Origin: Betaproteobacteria bacterium
GTDB taxonomy: Bacteria; Pseudomonadota; Gammaproteobacteria; Burkholderiales; SG8-41
Length of the DNA stretch: 33,599 nucleotides
Assembly (NCBI GenBank): GCA_016202565.1
Contig: JACQOK010000198.1
Location: forward strand, 1-33,599
Reading direction: 5' to 3'
Below, one piece after another: positions 1-8,003 of the stretch. The translations under genes and the position numbers were made by a program. Each line of letters begins with the position of its first letter. Position 1 is the stretch's first letter. The notes under the pieces are model-generated. The model ran no database searches and was not told the origin of the DNA. It was given only the letters and a program-made list of their open reading frames with translations.

Positions 1-11
1 GTACGATCACC

Positions 12-692
12 TCAGTGCTTTGCAGCTTCCGTGGTTTCACTCTTACAGCGCTCCCAGGTCATGGCCAGCCGCTCGCGCACCTCTTCGTCGGAGAGCTGGG
101 GAAATTCCACGTACCATTGGCCGATGGCCCAGAATGGCTCGGGCGTCTCGAGACAAACCACTTCATCGGCCTCGCTGCGCAGCACTTCGACGGTATCGGC
201 CGGGGCGACCGGAATGGCGACCACGATTCTGGCCGGTTTCTGGCGCCGCAGGGCGGAGATTGCAGCGCGCATGGTGGCTCCCGTGGCGACGCCGTCATCC
301 ACCAGAATGACGCATTTGTTCTCAATGCCCGGTCGCGCGCGATCGCCCCGGTACGCTTCCTCTCTGCGCTCGAGTTCCCGCTGTTCGCGGCTCGCCACGT
401 CGTCGATCACTTTATCCTTGATGTGGAGCGAGAAAATGACACTTTGATTGAGCACCCGGACCCCGCCGCTTGCTATGGCCCCCATCGCCAGTTCAGCATG
501 GCCCGGCGTGCCGAGCTTGCGCACCACCATCAAGTCGACCGGCGCGCCCAGCGATTCAGCCACTTCACAGGCCACCGGGACGCCGCCCCGGGGCAGGCCC
601 AGCACCACGACATCGTCGCGACCGCGGTAGGACTTGAGGGCCCTCCCGAGGGCGCGACCGGCTTCCGTTCGGTCCTTGATCGGCAGCACCAT
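12..692 (-). CDS. Phosphoribosyltransferase, stress-associated (DosR-regulon type)
   Basis: Predicted cytoplasmic type I phosphoribosyltransferase of 226 aa. The PRPP-binding signature VDDGVATGAT is at about residues 131-140, and the N-terminal stretch GLPRGGVPVA (32-41) followed by VVRKLGTPGHAELAMGAIA is typical of the family. The frame stays open upstream to 761, but the conserved fold begins right after the ATG at 692, so that start was chosen; its ribosome site is weak. It lies 84 bp downstream of an alpha/beta hydrolase on the same strand and probably shares its transcript. In many bacteria the two domains are fused in one protein (for example mycobacterial Rv0571c, as I recall it); here they are separate genes. 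The natural substrate of this family is not established. Family assignment is secure, physiological role is not. Confidence 0.9.
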   Translation of the reverse strand: MVLPIKDRTEAGRALGRALKSYRGRDDVVVLGLPRGGVPVACEVAESLGAPVDLMVVRKLGTPGHAELAMGAIASGGVRVLNQSVIFSLHIKDKVIDDVASREQRELERREEAYRGDRARPGIENKCVILVDDGVATGATMRAAISALRRQKPARIVVAIPVAPADTVEVLRSEADEVVCLETPEPFWAIGQWYVEFPQLSDEEVRERLAMTWERCKSETTEAAKH

Positions 693-776
693 TTCCGCTT
701 CTATGCCTGACGCTTTGAAACTGCCTGAATGCAATGGAGGGCAGCGGCGATTTTGCCTCAACTTTCCAGCGATTGC

Positions 777-1469
777 TCAACACGAAAAGTCGAATTTCTC
801 CATGTGGCGCAGGAACCACTCGCTTGCGAGCTTTGCCACCTGCTCCAGCTTGCCCGGTTCTTCGAAGTGATGAGTGGCCCCGGGGACGAGATCCAGGCGC
901 CGCACACAGTGCAGATTTGCGCCCGCAGCCTGATTAGCGGCGATGACTGGCGCGTCCTCACCGCCCACGATCAAAAGCGTGGGCGCTTCGACGTGTCCGA
1001 GCGCATCATCACCCGCGAGATCCGGTCTTCCGCCACGGCAAATCACCGCAGCGACTCGCTCCGGCCGCGCCGCGGCCGCGCGCAGAGCAGCCGCTGCGCC
1101 GATGCTGGAACCGAAGATCCCGACCGGCAAGCGTCCTGTTTCGCGGCGCACGCCGAGCCAATCGATGGCTCCGACAAGTCGCTGGCTCAGCAGTTCGATG
1201 TCGAAACGCAGCCCCCCAGTCAAATGGTCGATCCCGTTTTCCTCCGGTGTCAGCAAATCGAACAAGAGAGTGGCAAGCCCGCACTCGTTCAAAGCTCTGG
1301 CAACGGCACGGTCGCGCGGGTTCAATCGGCTGCTGCCGCTGTCGTGTGCAAACACGACGACGCCTGTTGCGTGCCGGGGCACTACGAGCGAGCCGGGAAG
1401 CGAGACATCCCTCTCGCTGACCGCGATATTGGACGACTCTACAGGCGAAGGCCTTTCCATGATGTCCAT
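777..1469 (-). CDS. Alpha/beta hydrolase, dienelactone hydrolase-like
   Basis: A 230-aa cytoplasmic alpha/beta-hydrolase. The nucleophile elbow G-S-S-I-G places the catalytic Ser at residue 122. The acid is probably Asp172 in GGEDAP, and the base His200 or His201 in GATHHFEEPG. An oxyanion-hole region, VVVFAHDSGSSR, lies near residue 40. The ATG at 1469 has AAGGA upstream at suitable spacing and sits about 26 nt below the start point predicted from the FNR-type promoter at 1502-1542. It is the first gene of a two-gene leftward unit with the phosphoribosyltransferase. Its substrate cannot be read from the sequence. Confidence 0.88.
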   Translation of the reverse strand: MDIMERPSPVESSNIAVSERDVSLPGSLVVPRHATGVVVFAHDSGSSRLNPRDRAVARALNECGLATLLFDLLTPEENGIDHLTGGLRFDIELLSQRLVGAIDWLGVRRETGRLPVGIFGSSIGAAAALRAAAARPERVAAVICRGGRPDLAGDDALGHVEAPTLLIVGGEDAPVIAANQAAGANLHCVRRLDLVPGATHHFEEPGKLEQVAKLASEWFLRHMEKFDFSC

Positions 1470-1501
1470 TTGGATTTCCTTGGCGAACTCAGGTGCTTCT
1501 C

Positions 1502-1542
1502 ATCATACAAAGACGTCACGCCAAGGACTTGACGTAAATCAA
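1502..1542 (-). promoter_or_regulatory. FNR-type promoter of hydrolase/phosphoribosyltransferase unit
   Basis: On the minus strand an FNR box (1529-1542; TTGAC-GTAA-ATCAA read on the plus strand) is followed by the -10 hexamer TATGAT at 1507-1502, leaving 21 nt between them. This is class II FNR geometry (box near -41.5). The predicted start near 1495 gives a leader of about 26 nt. Confidence 0.75.
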
Positions 1543-1568
1543 CTTCTCTCGTCGTTGCCGCGTCCGAT

Positions 1569-2930
1569 TCACTTGCACAGCGCCGGAATTTCACCGGTCA
1601 TGCGATCCACCTCGTCCGCGAGCTTGCGCAGCGCTGGTTTGACCGCCACGCGATACGGGATTTCTGCGGTTTCAAGCGGTTTGAGGCGCTCGGGCAGCTT
1701 GGCAAGCTGTCCCGCCGCGCGCCGGCGCAGGGCATCGAGACTTGCGGCAGTGTGCAGACGCCTGCCGTTCTTCATCACCGGAATCAGCAGCGGCTCGCCG
1801 GCTTGCACGTCGCTCTCCACGGTAAGGATGTCGTGGTCGAACCGGCCTGCCGCGTCGTATTGGCGGAACACCTGCTTGCGGCCAGGCCAGGTCGCCTTGC
1901 CCGCCGAGCGCTTGCGGCGCGGCTTGCCGGCGTATTCCTGCAATTTGTAGACCGCATCGAGGAAGGGCTCATCCGAGGACGTCACGAGGCTCGTGCCGAT
2001 GCCGAAGCCGTCGATCGGCGCACCGGCCGCGAGCAGATCGCGCACGCGGCACTCGTCGAGATTGCCGCTCGCGAAAATGGTCGCGTCATGCAGACCGCCC
2101 TCATCCAAAATGCGCCGGACGTTCTTCGCGAGGGTGGCGAGATCGCCGCTGTCGAGCCGCACACCCTTCACAGGGATCCCCCGCTTCTTGAGCTTCGATG
2201 CGAGCGCGACCACTTTTTCCGCGGCACGCTCGGTGTCGTAGGTGTCGATCAGCAATACCGCGCCACGTGGATAGGTCTCGGCGAATCGCTCGAACGCCAC
2301 CACCTCGTCGTCGTGGGCCTGGACAAAGGAATGCGCCATCGTTCCGAATATGGGGATCCCCATGCGCTGGCCCGCGAGCACGGTCGCGGTGCCGGCAAAC
2401 CCCGCGATGTAGCTCGCGCGCGCCGCGAGCAGCCCGGCCTCCGCCCCGTGCGCCCGGCGCAGCCCGAAGTCCACCAGGAGCTTGCCGGGCGCGGCCAGCA
2501 CGGTGCGCGCGGCTTTCGTCGCGACCAGCGATTCGAAGTGGACCAGGTTGATGAGCCGCGACTCGACGAGCTGCGCTTCGGGCATCGGTGCGGTCACCCG
2601 CAGGATCGGCTCGTTGGGAAAAAAGAGCGTGCCCTCCGGCATGGCGTGCACATCCCCGGTAAAGGTGAGTCCCTCGAGATGACGCGCGAACTCGAGCGGA
2701 AACAGGCCGCTCTTCTCGACCCATTCCACTTCCTCCGAAGTGAAGCGCAGATGCTCGAGAAAATCGACCGCCTGCTCGAGCCCCGCCGCCATCATGAAGT
2801 TGCGGTTGGGCGGCAGCTTCCGCACGAACAGCTCGAATACCGCCGTCTCGCGCATGCCGTGCGCGTAATACGCGTTCAGCATGGTGAGCTGGTAGAGGTC
2901 GGTCAGGAGCGGCGAAGCAAGCAGGTTCAT
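1569..2930 (-). CDS. pncB: Nicotinate phosphoribosyltransferase
   Basis: Converts nicotinate and PRPP to nicotinate mononucleotide in the Preiss-Handler NAD salvage pathway. The product is about 453 aa, full length for the family. Recognisable blocks are the N-terminal LLTDLYQLTMLNAYYAHGM, the central GTMAHSFVQAH with the conserved His, KGVRLDSGDLA, and the glycine-rich GFGIGTSLVTS near the phosphate-binding site. The frame also opens with a GTG at 2933, immediately before the ATG at 2930; the ATG is preferred. The gene sits alone and leftward, with a strong FNR-type promoter shared back-to-back with the dehydrogenase on the other side. In mycobacteria a pncB paralogue is part of the hypoxic dormancy response, which matches this context. 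Confidence 0.93.
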   Translation of the reverse strand: MNLLASPLLTDLYQLTMLNAYYAHGMRETAVFELFVRKLPPNRNFMMAAGLEQAVDFLEHLRFTSEEVEWVEKSGLFPLEFARHLEGLTFTGDVHAMPEGTLFFPNEPILRVTAPMPEAQLVESRLINLVHFESLVATKAARTVLAAPGKLLVDFGLRRAHGAEAGLLAARASYIAGFAGTATVLAGQRMGIPIFGTMAHSFVQAHDDEVVAFERFAETYPRGAVLLIDTYDTERAAEKVVALASKLKKRGIPVKGVRLDSGDLATLAKNVRRILDEGGLHDATIFASGNLDECRVRDLLAAGAPIDGFGIGTSLVTSSDEPFLDAVYKLQEYAGKPRRKRSAGKATWPGRKQVFRQYDAAGRFDHDILTVESDVQAGEPLLIPVMKNGRRLHTAASLDALRRRAAGQLAKLPERLKPLETAEIPYRVAVKPALRKLADEVDRMTGEIPALCK

Positions 2931-2957
2931 CACGTCACGATTGATGCTCGTCAGAGA

Positions 2958-3026
2958 ATGCTACGTCGTTGAATGCCGCGCTTGTTTGATTTAAATCAAG
3001 CTGCCCGTCCCGTCAGGCCATAAACT
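2958..3026. promoter_or_regulatory. Bidirectional FNR-type promoter between pncB and gdh
   Basis: A perfect FNR box, TTGAT-TTAA-ATCAA, lies at 2986-2999. Leftward, TAGCAT at 2963-2958 is 22 nt from the box and would serve pncB. Rightward, TAAACT at 3021-3026 is 21 nt from the box and would serve the dehydrogenase. One symmetric site therefore has a -10 element at class II spacing on both sides. Confidence 0.72.
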
Positions 3027-3109
3027 TGAATTTGCGACGAATTCGGGGCGCTCGCTGCCCCGGGATGAGCCGGGTTTGTTTGCTGTGCGAATCAACTGAC
3101 ACATACGGC

Positions 3110-3123
3110 TTGATCATGATCAT
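3110..3123 (+). promoter_or_regulatory. Second FNR-box-like palindrome abutting the gdh start
   Basis: TTGAT-CATG-ATCAT matches 9 of the 10 FNR box positions and contains the perfect palindrome TGATCATGATCA. It touches the GTG at 3124 and lies about 75 nt downstream of the start point predicted from the 2986-2999 box. If occupied it would block transcription rather than activate it. It may be coincidental. Confidence 0.3.
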
Positions 3124-4248
3124 GTGAGACGAATGATGGAAGAGACATTTCGTTTCGCCGACGAGCTGGGACCGGCCAAGATCGTTCACGTCCGGGAACC
3201 TTTGATCAGGCTTCGCGCAACGCTGGTCGTGGACAACGTGGCGTGCGGACCGGCGATCGGGGGACTGCGCATGGCCTCCGACGTGAGCACGGAGGAATGC
3301 ACCCGCCTCGCACGCGCCATGACGCTCAAGAATGTGGCTGCGGGGCTCGCGCACGGCGGCGGCAAATCGGTGCTCTACGGCGACCCGCGCATGGGTCGGG
3401 AGCAGAAGGAACACCTGATCCGCGCCTTCGCCCACGCGCTTCGCGACGAGCAGGACTACATCTTCGGCCCGGACATGGGCACCGATGAAGGATGCATGGC
3501 GTGGATCAAGGACGAAATCGGGCGATCGACGGGATTGCCCGCCGACCTGGGCGGGATTCCCCTCGACGAGCTCGGCGCGACCGGCTGGGGCTTGAGCCAC
3601 GCCGCGGAAGTCGCGGCGCGCCACCGCGCTCTCGCGCTTCGCGGCGCCCGCGTCGCGATCCAGGGCTTCGGCGCGGTCGGCAAGCACGCGGCCCGCTTTC
3701 TTGCTGCGAAAGGCGCCGTCCTCGTCGGGGTGTCGGATACCGGCGGCACGCTCGTTGACCCGGGCGGCATCGACGTTGGCGAGCTGATCCGCGCCAAGGA
3801 GAGCGGCAGAAGCGTGTGCGAGCATCCGCGCGGAGAAAAACGCGATCGGGATGCGGTGATCGACGTCGCGTGCGATATCTGGATCCCGGCGGCGCGCCCC
3901 GACGTGATCCACGAGGAAAACGCGGACCGATTGAAAGCGAAGCTCGTCCTGCAGGGGGCGAACATTCCGTTCACTTCCGGCGCCGAGCGCGCGTTGCATC
4001 AGCGCGGCGTGCTCATCGTTCCCGATTTCATCGCCAATGCGGGCGGCGTGATCTGCGCCGCCATGGAATACCAGGGCGCGACACAGTCGGCGGCCTTCAC
4101 TGCGATCTCGGAGAAAATCGCCGCCAACACCGAAGCGGTGCTCGCCGCGGCGAAAGCGAGGGGCATCCTGCCCCGCGAAGCCGCGTTGAACCTGGCAGTG
4201 CAGCGGCTGAAGAGGGCAATGAGCTACCGCCGCTTCCGCATCTTTTGA
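3124..4248 (+). CDS. Glu/Leu/Phe/Val dehydrogenase family protein
   Basis: NAD(P)-dependent amino-acid dehydrogenase that interconverts an amino acid and its 2-oxo acid plus ammonia, probably glutamate/2-oxoglutarate. The N-terminal catalytic domain has KNVAAGLAHGGGKSV, whose lysine-bearing glycine loop is conserved, and GPDMGTDE. The Rossmann domain has the dinucleotide loop GFGAVGKHAARFL near residue 183, and the substrate-side signature NAGGV is near the C-terminus. At 374 aa it is shorter than hexameric GDHs (about 420) and closer to the Leu/Phe/Val dehydrogenases, so amino-acid specificity is open. The GTG at 3124 is the first possible start; ATGs at 3133 and 3136 are equally likely, and none has a clear ribosome site. 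The acyl-CoA synthetase follows 25 bp downstream. Confidence 0.88.
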   Translation: MRRMMEETFRFADELGPAKIVHVREPLIRLRATLVVDNVACGPAIGGLRMASDVSTEECTRLARAMTLKNVAAGLAHGGGKSVLYGDPRMGREQKEHLIRAFAHALRDEQDYIFGPDMGTDEGCMAWIKDEIGRSTGLPADLGGIPLDELGATGWGLSHAAEVAARHRALALRGARVAIQGFGAVGKHAARFLAAKGAVLVGVSDTGGTLVDPGGIDVGELIRAKESGRSVCEHPRGEKRDRDAVIDVACDIWIPAARPDVIHEENADRLKAKLVLQGANIPFTSGAERALHQRGVLIVPDFIANAGGVICAAMEYQGATQSAAFTAISEKIAANTEAVLAAAKARGILPREAALNLAVQRLKRAMSYRRFRIF

Positions 4249-4273
4249 GCGCCAGCGTCCTGGTACAACGTCC

Positions 4274-5962
4274 ATGAGGAAAATCTGGCTCGCCTCGTAC
4301 CCGCAAGGCATCCCGTCCGAGATCGACGTACGCGCTTACGCTTCGCTCGGCGAAATGCTGGAACGGAGCTGCCGCCGCTTCCGCGACAAGACCGCGTTCG
4401 CCAATATGGGCGCAACGCTCACCTACGGCGAGTTCGATCGGCTGTCGCGGGATTTCGGCGCCTGTTTGCAGCAGGAGCTGGGGCTGCTGAAAGGCGACTG
4501 CGTCGCGATCATGCTGCCGAATCTGCTGCAGTACCCCGTTGCGCTGTTCGGGACGCTGCGCGCCGGCCTGACCGTCGTCAACGTCAATCCGCTCTACACT
4601 GCCACCGAGCTTGAACAGCAGCTCGACGACTCCGACGCGAAAGCGATCATCGTGCTCGAGAACTTCGCGCACACGCTCGAACGGGCGCTCGAGAAGACGC
4701 GGCTCCAGTACGTGATCACGACGCAACTCGGCGACCTGTTTCCGCCCGTCAAGCGGTGGCTCGTGAATTTGGTGGTGAAGCACGTCAAGCGGATGGTTCC
4801 GTCCTGGGACATCCCGGACGCGATCGGATTCCGTGACGCACTCGCCATGGGCGCACGTCGTGCGCTCCGCGATGTTGCCGTAAGCTCCGAAGACGTCGCA
4901 TTTCTCCAGTACACCGGCGGTACTACAGGGGTCCCGAAAGGTGCGATCCTCACGCACGGCAACATGGTGGCGAATGTGGAGCAGACGGCTGCCTGGATCG
5001 GGACCACGCTCAGGGAAGGCGAAGAAACGGTGATCACCGCGTTGCCCCTCTACCATATCTTTGCGCTCACTGCGAACCTGCTCGTCTTTCTGAAGCTCGG
5101 CGGCAGAAACGTTCTCATCACCAATCCGCGCGACATCCCGCGCTTTGTCGCGGAACTCAAGGAGACCCGGTTCACCGCCATCACCGGCGTCAACACCCTG
5201 TTCAGCGCGCTGCTCGACGCTCCGGGCTTCGATGAGGTTCGCGCCGCAAACCGCGGGGCGCTGAAAATCGCTGTCGCCGGCGGCATGGCGGTGCAACGCG
5301 CCGTTGCGGAACGCTGGCAGCAGGCGATGGGGGTACCGCTCGTGGAGGGCTATGGGCTCACCGAGGCTTCACCCATCGTCTGCTCAAACCCGTTCGACGC
5401 CGTGGAGTTCAGCGGCAAGCTGGGGCTGCCCGTTCCTTCGACCGAGGTGGCCATCCTCAACGAGAACGGCGACGAGGTGCCCCTCGGCGAGCTCGGCGAG
5501 ATCTGCGTGCGCGGGCCGCAAGTCATGCGCGGCTACTGGAACGCGCCGGAGGAAACGGCGAAGATTTTCACGCCGAACGGCTGGCTGCGGACCGGCGACA
5601 TCGGCCGCATGGACGAGCGCGGCTTTGTCGAGTTCAGCGACCGCCGCAAGGACGTGATCGTGGTCTCCGGCTTCAAGGCTTATCCCACGGAAATCGAGGA
5701 CGTCGCGATGATGCATCCCGGCGTGAAGGACGCCGGGGCGGTCGGCGTGCCGGACCCGCGCAGCGGGGAGGCAGTCGCGCTGTTCGTGGTTCGGAAGGAT
5801 CCTGGTCTCACCGCCAAGGCGTTGCTCGAACATTGCGCAAAACACCTCACCGGCTACAAGTTGCCGCGGCGCATCGAGTTCCGCAATCAACTGCCCAAGA
5901 CGCCGATCGGCAAGATCCTGCACCGCCAGTTGCGGGAGGAAGCTGCGCGCTCCCATGGCTAA
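4274..5962 (+). CDS. fadD: Long-chain fatty acid-CoA ligase (FadD-like)
   Basis: A 562-aa ANL-superfamily ligase predicted to activate fatty acids to acyl-CoA through an acyl-adenylate. The ATP-binding loop YTGGTTGVPKGA is near residue 213. The A5 motif YGLTEASP follows, then GWLRTGDIGRMDERGFVEF and the hinge DRRKDVIVVSGFKAYPTEIE. The C-terminal catalytic lysine lies in LPKTPIGKILHR. Length and motif order are standard for FadD. It starts 25 bp after the dehydrogenase and is followed 36 bp later by the GNAT gene, consistent with one transcript. The chain-length preference cannot be read. Confidence 0.9.
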   Translation: MRKIWLASYPQGIPSEIDVRAYASLGEMLERSCRRFRDKTAFANMGATLTYGEFDRLSRDFGACLQQELGLLKGDCVAIMLPNLLQYPVALFGTLRAGLTVVNVNPLYTATELEQQLDDSDAKAIIVLENFAHTLERALEKTRLQYVITTQLGDLFPPVKRWLVNLVVKHVKRMVPSWDIPDAIGFRDALAMGARRALRDVAVSSEDVAFLQYTGGTTGVPKGAILTHGNMVANVEQTAAWIGTTLREGEETVITALPLYHIFALTANLLVFLKLGGRNVLITNPRDIPRFVAELKETRFTAITGVNTLFSALLDAPGFDEVRAANRGALKIAVAGGMAVQRAVAERWQQAMGVPLVEGYGLTEASPIVCSNPFDAVEFSGKLGLPVPSTEVAILNENGDEVPLGELGEICVRGPQVMRGYWNAPEETAKIFTPNGWLRTGDIGRMDERGFVEFSDRRKDVIVVSGFKAYPTEIEDVAMMHPGVKDAGAVGVPDPRSGEAVALFVVRKDPGLTAKALLEHCAKHLTGYKLPRRIEFRNQLPKTPIGKILHRQLREEAARSHG

Positions 5963-5998
5963 GAGCCCATAACATGATGAAACGCTCATGCCTTTGTT

Positions 5999-6529
5999 AT
6001 GGACCCTAGATACCCCGCGCATCTCGTCCATGAGCACCGCCTGTTCGACGGCAAGACGGTCACGATCCGGCCGATACGCGTGAGCGACGAGGCGCAGGAG
6101 CGCGAGTTTCTGGACCGATTGTCGGGCGAGACGCTGTATCTGCGCTTCCACAAATGGGTTCACGCGCCCTCGGACAAGCTCGTCCACTTCTTCACGGATA
6201 TCGACTACGACCGGCACATGGCTTTCGTCTGCGCCATAGCGCATGACAACGGCGAAGAACTGGTGGGCGAAGCACGCTACGTGGTCGAGCCGGGCGGCAA
6301 GAGCTGCGACTTCGGAATCGTCATCGCCGATGGCTGGCAAAAGTCCGGCATCGCCGGACTCCTCATGGACGCGCTGATCCGGGCGGCACGGGAACGGAAG
6401 CTGGAGACCATGGAAGGGCTCGTGCTCGCGAGCAACACGGCAATGCTGCGCTTCGCCCGCGGACTGGGATTCGAGACAGAGTCAGTACCAGGCGATCTGA
6501 CGACCAAACTCATCGTGAAGAAACTGTAG
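5999..6529 (+). CDS. GNAT family N-acetyltransferase
   Basis: A 176-aa acetyltransferase. The segment VTIRPIRVSDEAQEREFLDRLS and the later DFGIVIADGWQKSGIAGLLMDALIRAARE (acetyl-CoA pyrophosphate loop Q-K-S-G-I-A-G) define the GNAT fold. It resembles the C-terminal acetyltransferase domain of Pat/protein-lysine acetyltransferases, which switch off acyl-CoA synthetases. Being directly downstream of fadD, control of that enzyme by lysine acetylation is a plausible but unproven role. The ATG at 5999 has no strong ribosome site. Confidence 0.82.
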   Translation: MDPRYPAHLVHEHRLFDGKTVTIRPIRVSDEAQEREFLDRLSGETLYLRFHKWVHAPSDKLVHFFTDIDYDRHMAFVCAIAHDNGEELVGEARYVVEPGGKSCDFGIVIADGWQKSGIAGLLMDALIRAARERKLETMEGLVLASNTAMLRFARGLGFETESVPGDLTTKLIVKKL

Positions 6530-6581
6530 AACCTATGCATGCGCCATATTGATCTACCTGATTAGCGATCAGGACGTAACA

Positions 6582-7064
6582 GTGAAGAAAGGTACGGCGC
6601 TTCAGAAGGCAGCGCCGAGAAGGATGTTAAGCCCATTCGATGAGATGGACCGATTGTTCGAGCGCGTTTTCCCGCGCGGATGGCTGCGCCCGTTGGCGTG
6701 GGAGTCGCCGCTTCTGGGCGAGTTCGCTGAACCGTCCGAAATGAGACCGCCGCGCGTGGACGTATTCGATGGCGAGGAAAATGTCATCATACGGGCCGAG
6801 GTTCCGGGCGTCGATAAGAAAGATCTCGAAGTCTCGGTGAACGACACAGCGGCCACCATCAAGGGCAAGGTCATGCGCGAAGCAAAAGAGGAGAAAGGTG
6901 AATATTACCGCTGTGAAATCGGCAGCGGCGAATTCAGCCGGACTCTCACGCTGCCATGCGCGGTAGATGGATCGAAGGCAAGCGCGCACCTGAAAGACGG
7001 CATGCTCGAACTGACTCTGCCCAAGGTCGAGAAATCCAGGCGGCATACGATCAAGATCGACTGA
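6582..7064 (+). CDS. Hsp20/alpha-crystallin small heat-shock protein (copy 1)
   Basis: ATP-independent holdase chaperone, about 160 aa. The alpha-crystallin domain runs from about residue 57 (RVDVFDGEENVIIRAEVPGV) to the C-terminus and carries KGEYYRCEIGSGEFSRTLTLP and LKDGMLELTLPK. The frame opens at a TTG at 6549, but a GTG at 6582 has AGGA seven bases upstream and gives an N-terminus that aligns with the second Hsp20 of this window (TKGKEIEKAPARVLRP), so it is preferred. It is last in the gdh-fadD-GNAT run. It differs clearly from the copy at 19178, so the two are diverged paralogues rather than a recent duplication. Confidence 0.9.
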   Translation: MKKGTALQKAAPRRMLSPFDEMDRLFERVFPRGWLRPLAWESPLLGEFAEPSEMRPPRVDVFDGEENVIIRAEVPGVDKKDLEVSVNDTAATIKGKVMREAKEEKGEYYRCEIGSGEFSRTLTLPCAVDGSKASAHLKDGMLELTLPKVEKSRRHTIKID

Positions 7065-7073
7065 CGCAATCCG

Positions 7074-7093
7074 GCGCCGGGCTTGGCCGGCGC
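7074..7093 (+). terminator. Hairpin after hsp20 (weak terminator candidate)
   Basis: GCGCCGG (7074-7080) pairs perfectly with CCGGCGC (7087-7093) across a 6-nt loop, ten bases after the hsp20 stop. There is no T tract, so intrinsic termination is uncertain. Confidence 0.3.
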
Positions 7094-7098
7094 ATGCA

Positions 7099-7143
7099 GC
7101 CGATCGCTTCATCCTGCGCATGACGCGCGAGGACATCGGCGAC
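7099..7143 (+). pseudogene. Remnant of a second fnr-like gene (HTH region)
   Basis: Reads [15 protein letters not shown] in one frame. The nucleotides match the helix-turn-helix region of the intact fnr gene (10810-10854) at all but about four of 45 bases, and the differences are mostly third-position. Neither flank continues the similarity. This is a fragment of a lost paralogue or a short gene-conversion or transposition footprint of fnr, and it encodes no functional protein. Confidence 0.7.
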
Positions 7144-7211
7144 AATTGCAGCCGTTTGTATTGCCGGTGCTTTTATCTATTTCAGACCGATTGTCGTTGA
7201 ATTTACGATCG

Positions 7212-7240
7212 GAGCCCGCGTTCTTTCTTGTAGCGGGCTC
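7212..7240. other. Inverted repeat upstream of the two-component system
   Basis: GAGCCCGC (7212-7219) and GCGGGCTC (7233-7240) form a perfect 8-bp stem with a 13-nt loop, ending nine bases before the FNR box at 7249. It could end readthrough from the left or be an additional operator. Confidence 0.45.
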
Positions 7241-7248
7241 ATCACTAG

Positions 7249-7290
7249 TTGATGTAGATCAACAAACGCGGTGCGCCGGCTGGCTACCAT
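7249..7290 (+). promoter_or_regulatory. FNR-type promoter of the two-component operon
   Basis: FNR box TTGAT-GTAG-ATCAA at 7249-7262 with a -10 candidate TACCAT at 7285-7290, 22 nt downstream. The predicted start near 7297 leaves about 29 nt before the response-regulator ATG. Confidence 0.68.
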
Positions 7291-7325
7291 GCGTGGGGTA
7301 CGTAAGAGAGCAGCGTCCCGACGCC

Positions 7326-8003
7326 ATGCGAACGCTCATCGTAGAAGACGACCGTAACACTGCTGACTACTTGCAGAAGGGTCTCGCGGAACACGGCTTC
7401 ATCAGCGATGTCGCGTATACCGGCGTCGACGGCCTGCATCTGGCGCTCACCGGCGACTACGACGTTGTTGTGCTCGACATCATGCTTCCCGGAATGGATG
7501 GCCGGCAGGTGATCCGCGAACTGCGGCGCCGGAAAAACACTCCCGTCATATTTCTCTCGGCGCGCGGCAGGGTCGAGGATCGCGTCACGGGCCTCGAGCT
7601 CGGGGCCGATGATTACCTCGTCAAGCCGTTCGCTTTTTCCGAGTTGCTGGCGCGCATACGCACGCTGCTGCGCAGGACGCCGGAGCGCGAGCCTGACGTG
7701 CTGCGCGTATCCGACCTCGAAGTCGACGCGCGCACGCGGCGCGTCACTCGCGCCGGGATGCCGCTGCGCCTCACGCCGAAGGAATTCGCGCTCCTGCACC
7801 TGCTGCTGGCGCGGCGCGGCGAAGTGCTCTCGCACACGGTGATCGCCGAGCAGGTCTGGGACATCAACTTCGACAGCGACACCCACGTGGTCGAGGTGGC
7901 CATACGGCGATTGCGGGCCAAGGTCGATGATCCTCAGGCTCGCAAGCTCATCCATACCGTACGCGGCGTCGGGTACGTGCTCGAAGAGCGGGGTGAGACG
8001 TGA
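7326..8003 (+). CDS. OmpR-family heavy-metal response regulator (CusR/CopR type)
   Basis: A 225-aa DNA-binding response regulator. The receiver domain has the acidic pocket VEDD near residue 7, the phosphoacceptor Asp51 in [13 protein letters not shown], and the conserved Lys in [16 protein letters not shown] winged-helix output domain follows, with [21 protein letters not shown] and the C-terminal [10 protein letters not shown]. It overlaps the kinase start by four bases, so the two are translationally coupled. Similarity is to the copper/silver/cobalt-zinc regulators. A CusR-like operator (9658-9677) upstream of a CzcE-like gene supports a metal-response role. Confidence 0.92.
   Translation: MRTLIVEDDRNTADYLQKGLAEHGFISDVAYTGVDGLHLALTGDYDVVVLDIMLPGMDGRQVIRELRRRKNTPVIFLSARGRVEDRVTGLELGADDYLVKPFAFSELLARIRTLLRRTPEREPDVLRVSDLEVDARTRRVTRAGMPLRLTPKEFALLHLLLARRGEVLSHTVIAEQVWDINFDSDTHVVEVAIRRLRAKVDDPQARKLIHTVRGVGYVLEERGET

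Noticed and set aside
1752-2972. 406-codon open frame antisense to pncB
   Set aside because: Shadow frame in GC-rich coding DNA; the pncB frame carries all conserved motifs and the antisense product is Arg/His-rich with no recognisable domain.
6549-6562. FNR-like half-site TTGAT-CTAC-CTGAT upstream of the first hsp20
   Set aside because: Only the left half matches; the right half has two of five bases. The gene is better explained as the last member of the run from the 2986 promoter.
7083-7325. Upstream extension of the response regulator to 7083
   Set aside because: The receiver domain begins at the ATG at 7326; the extension covers the fnr remnant, a hairpin and the FNR promoter.
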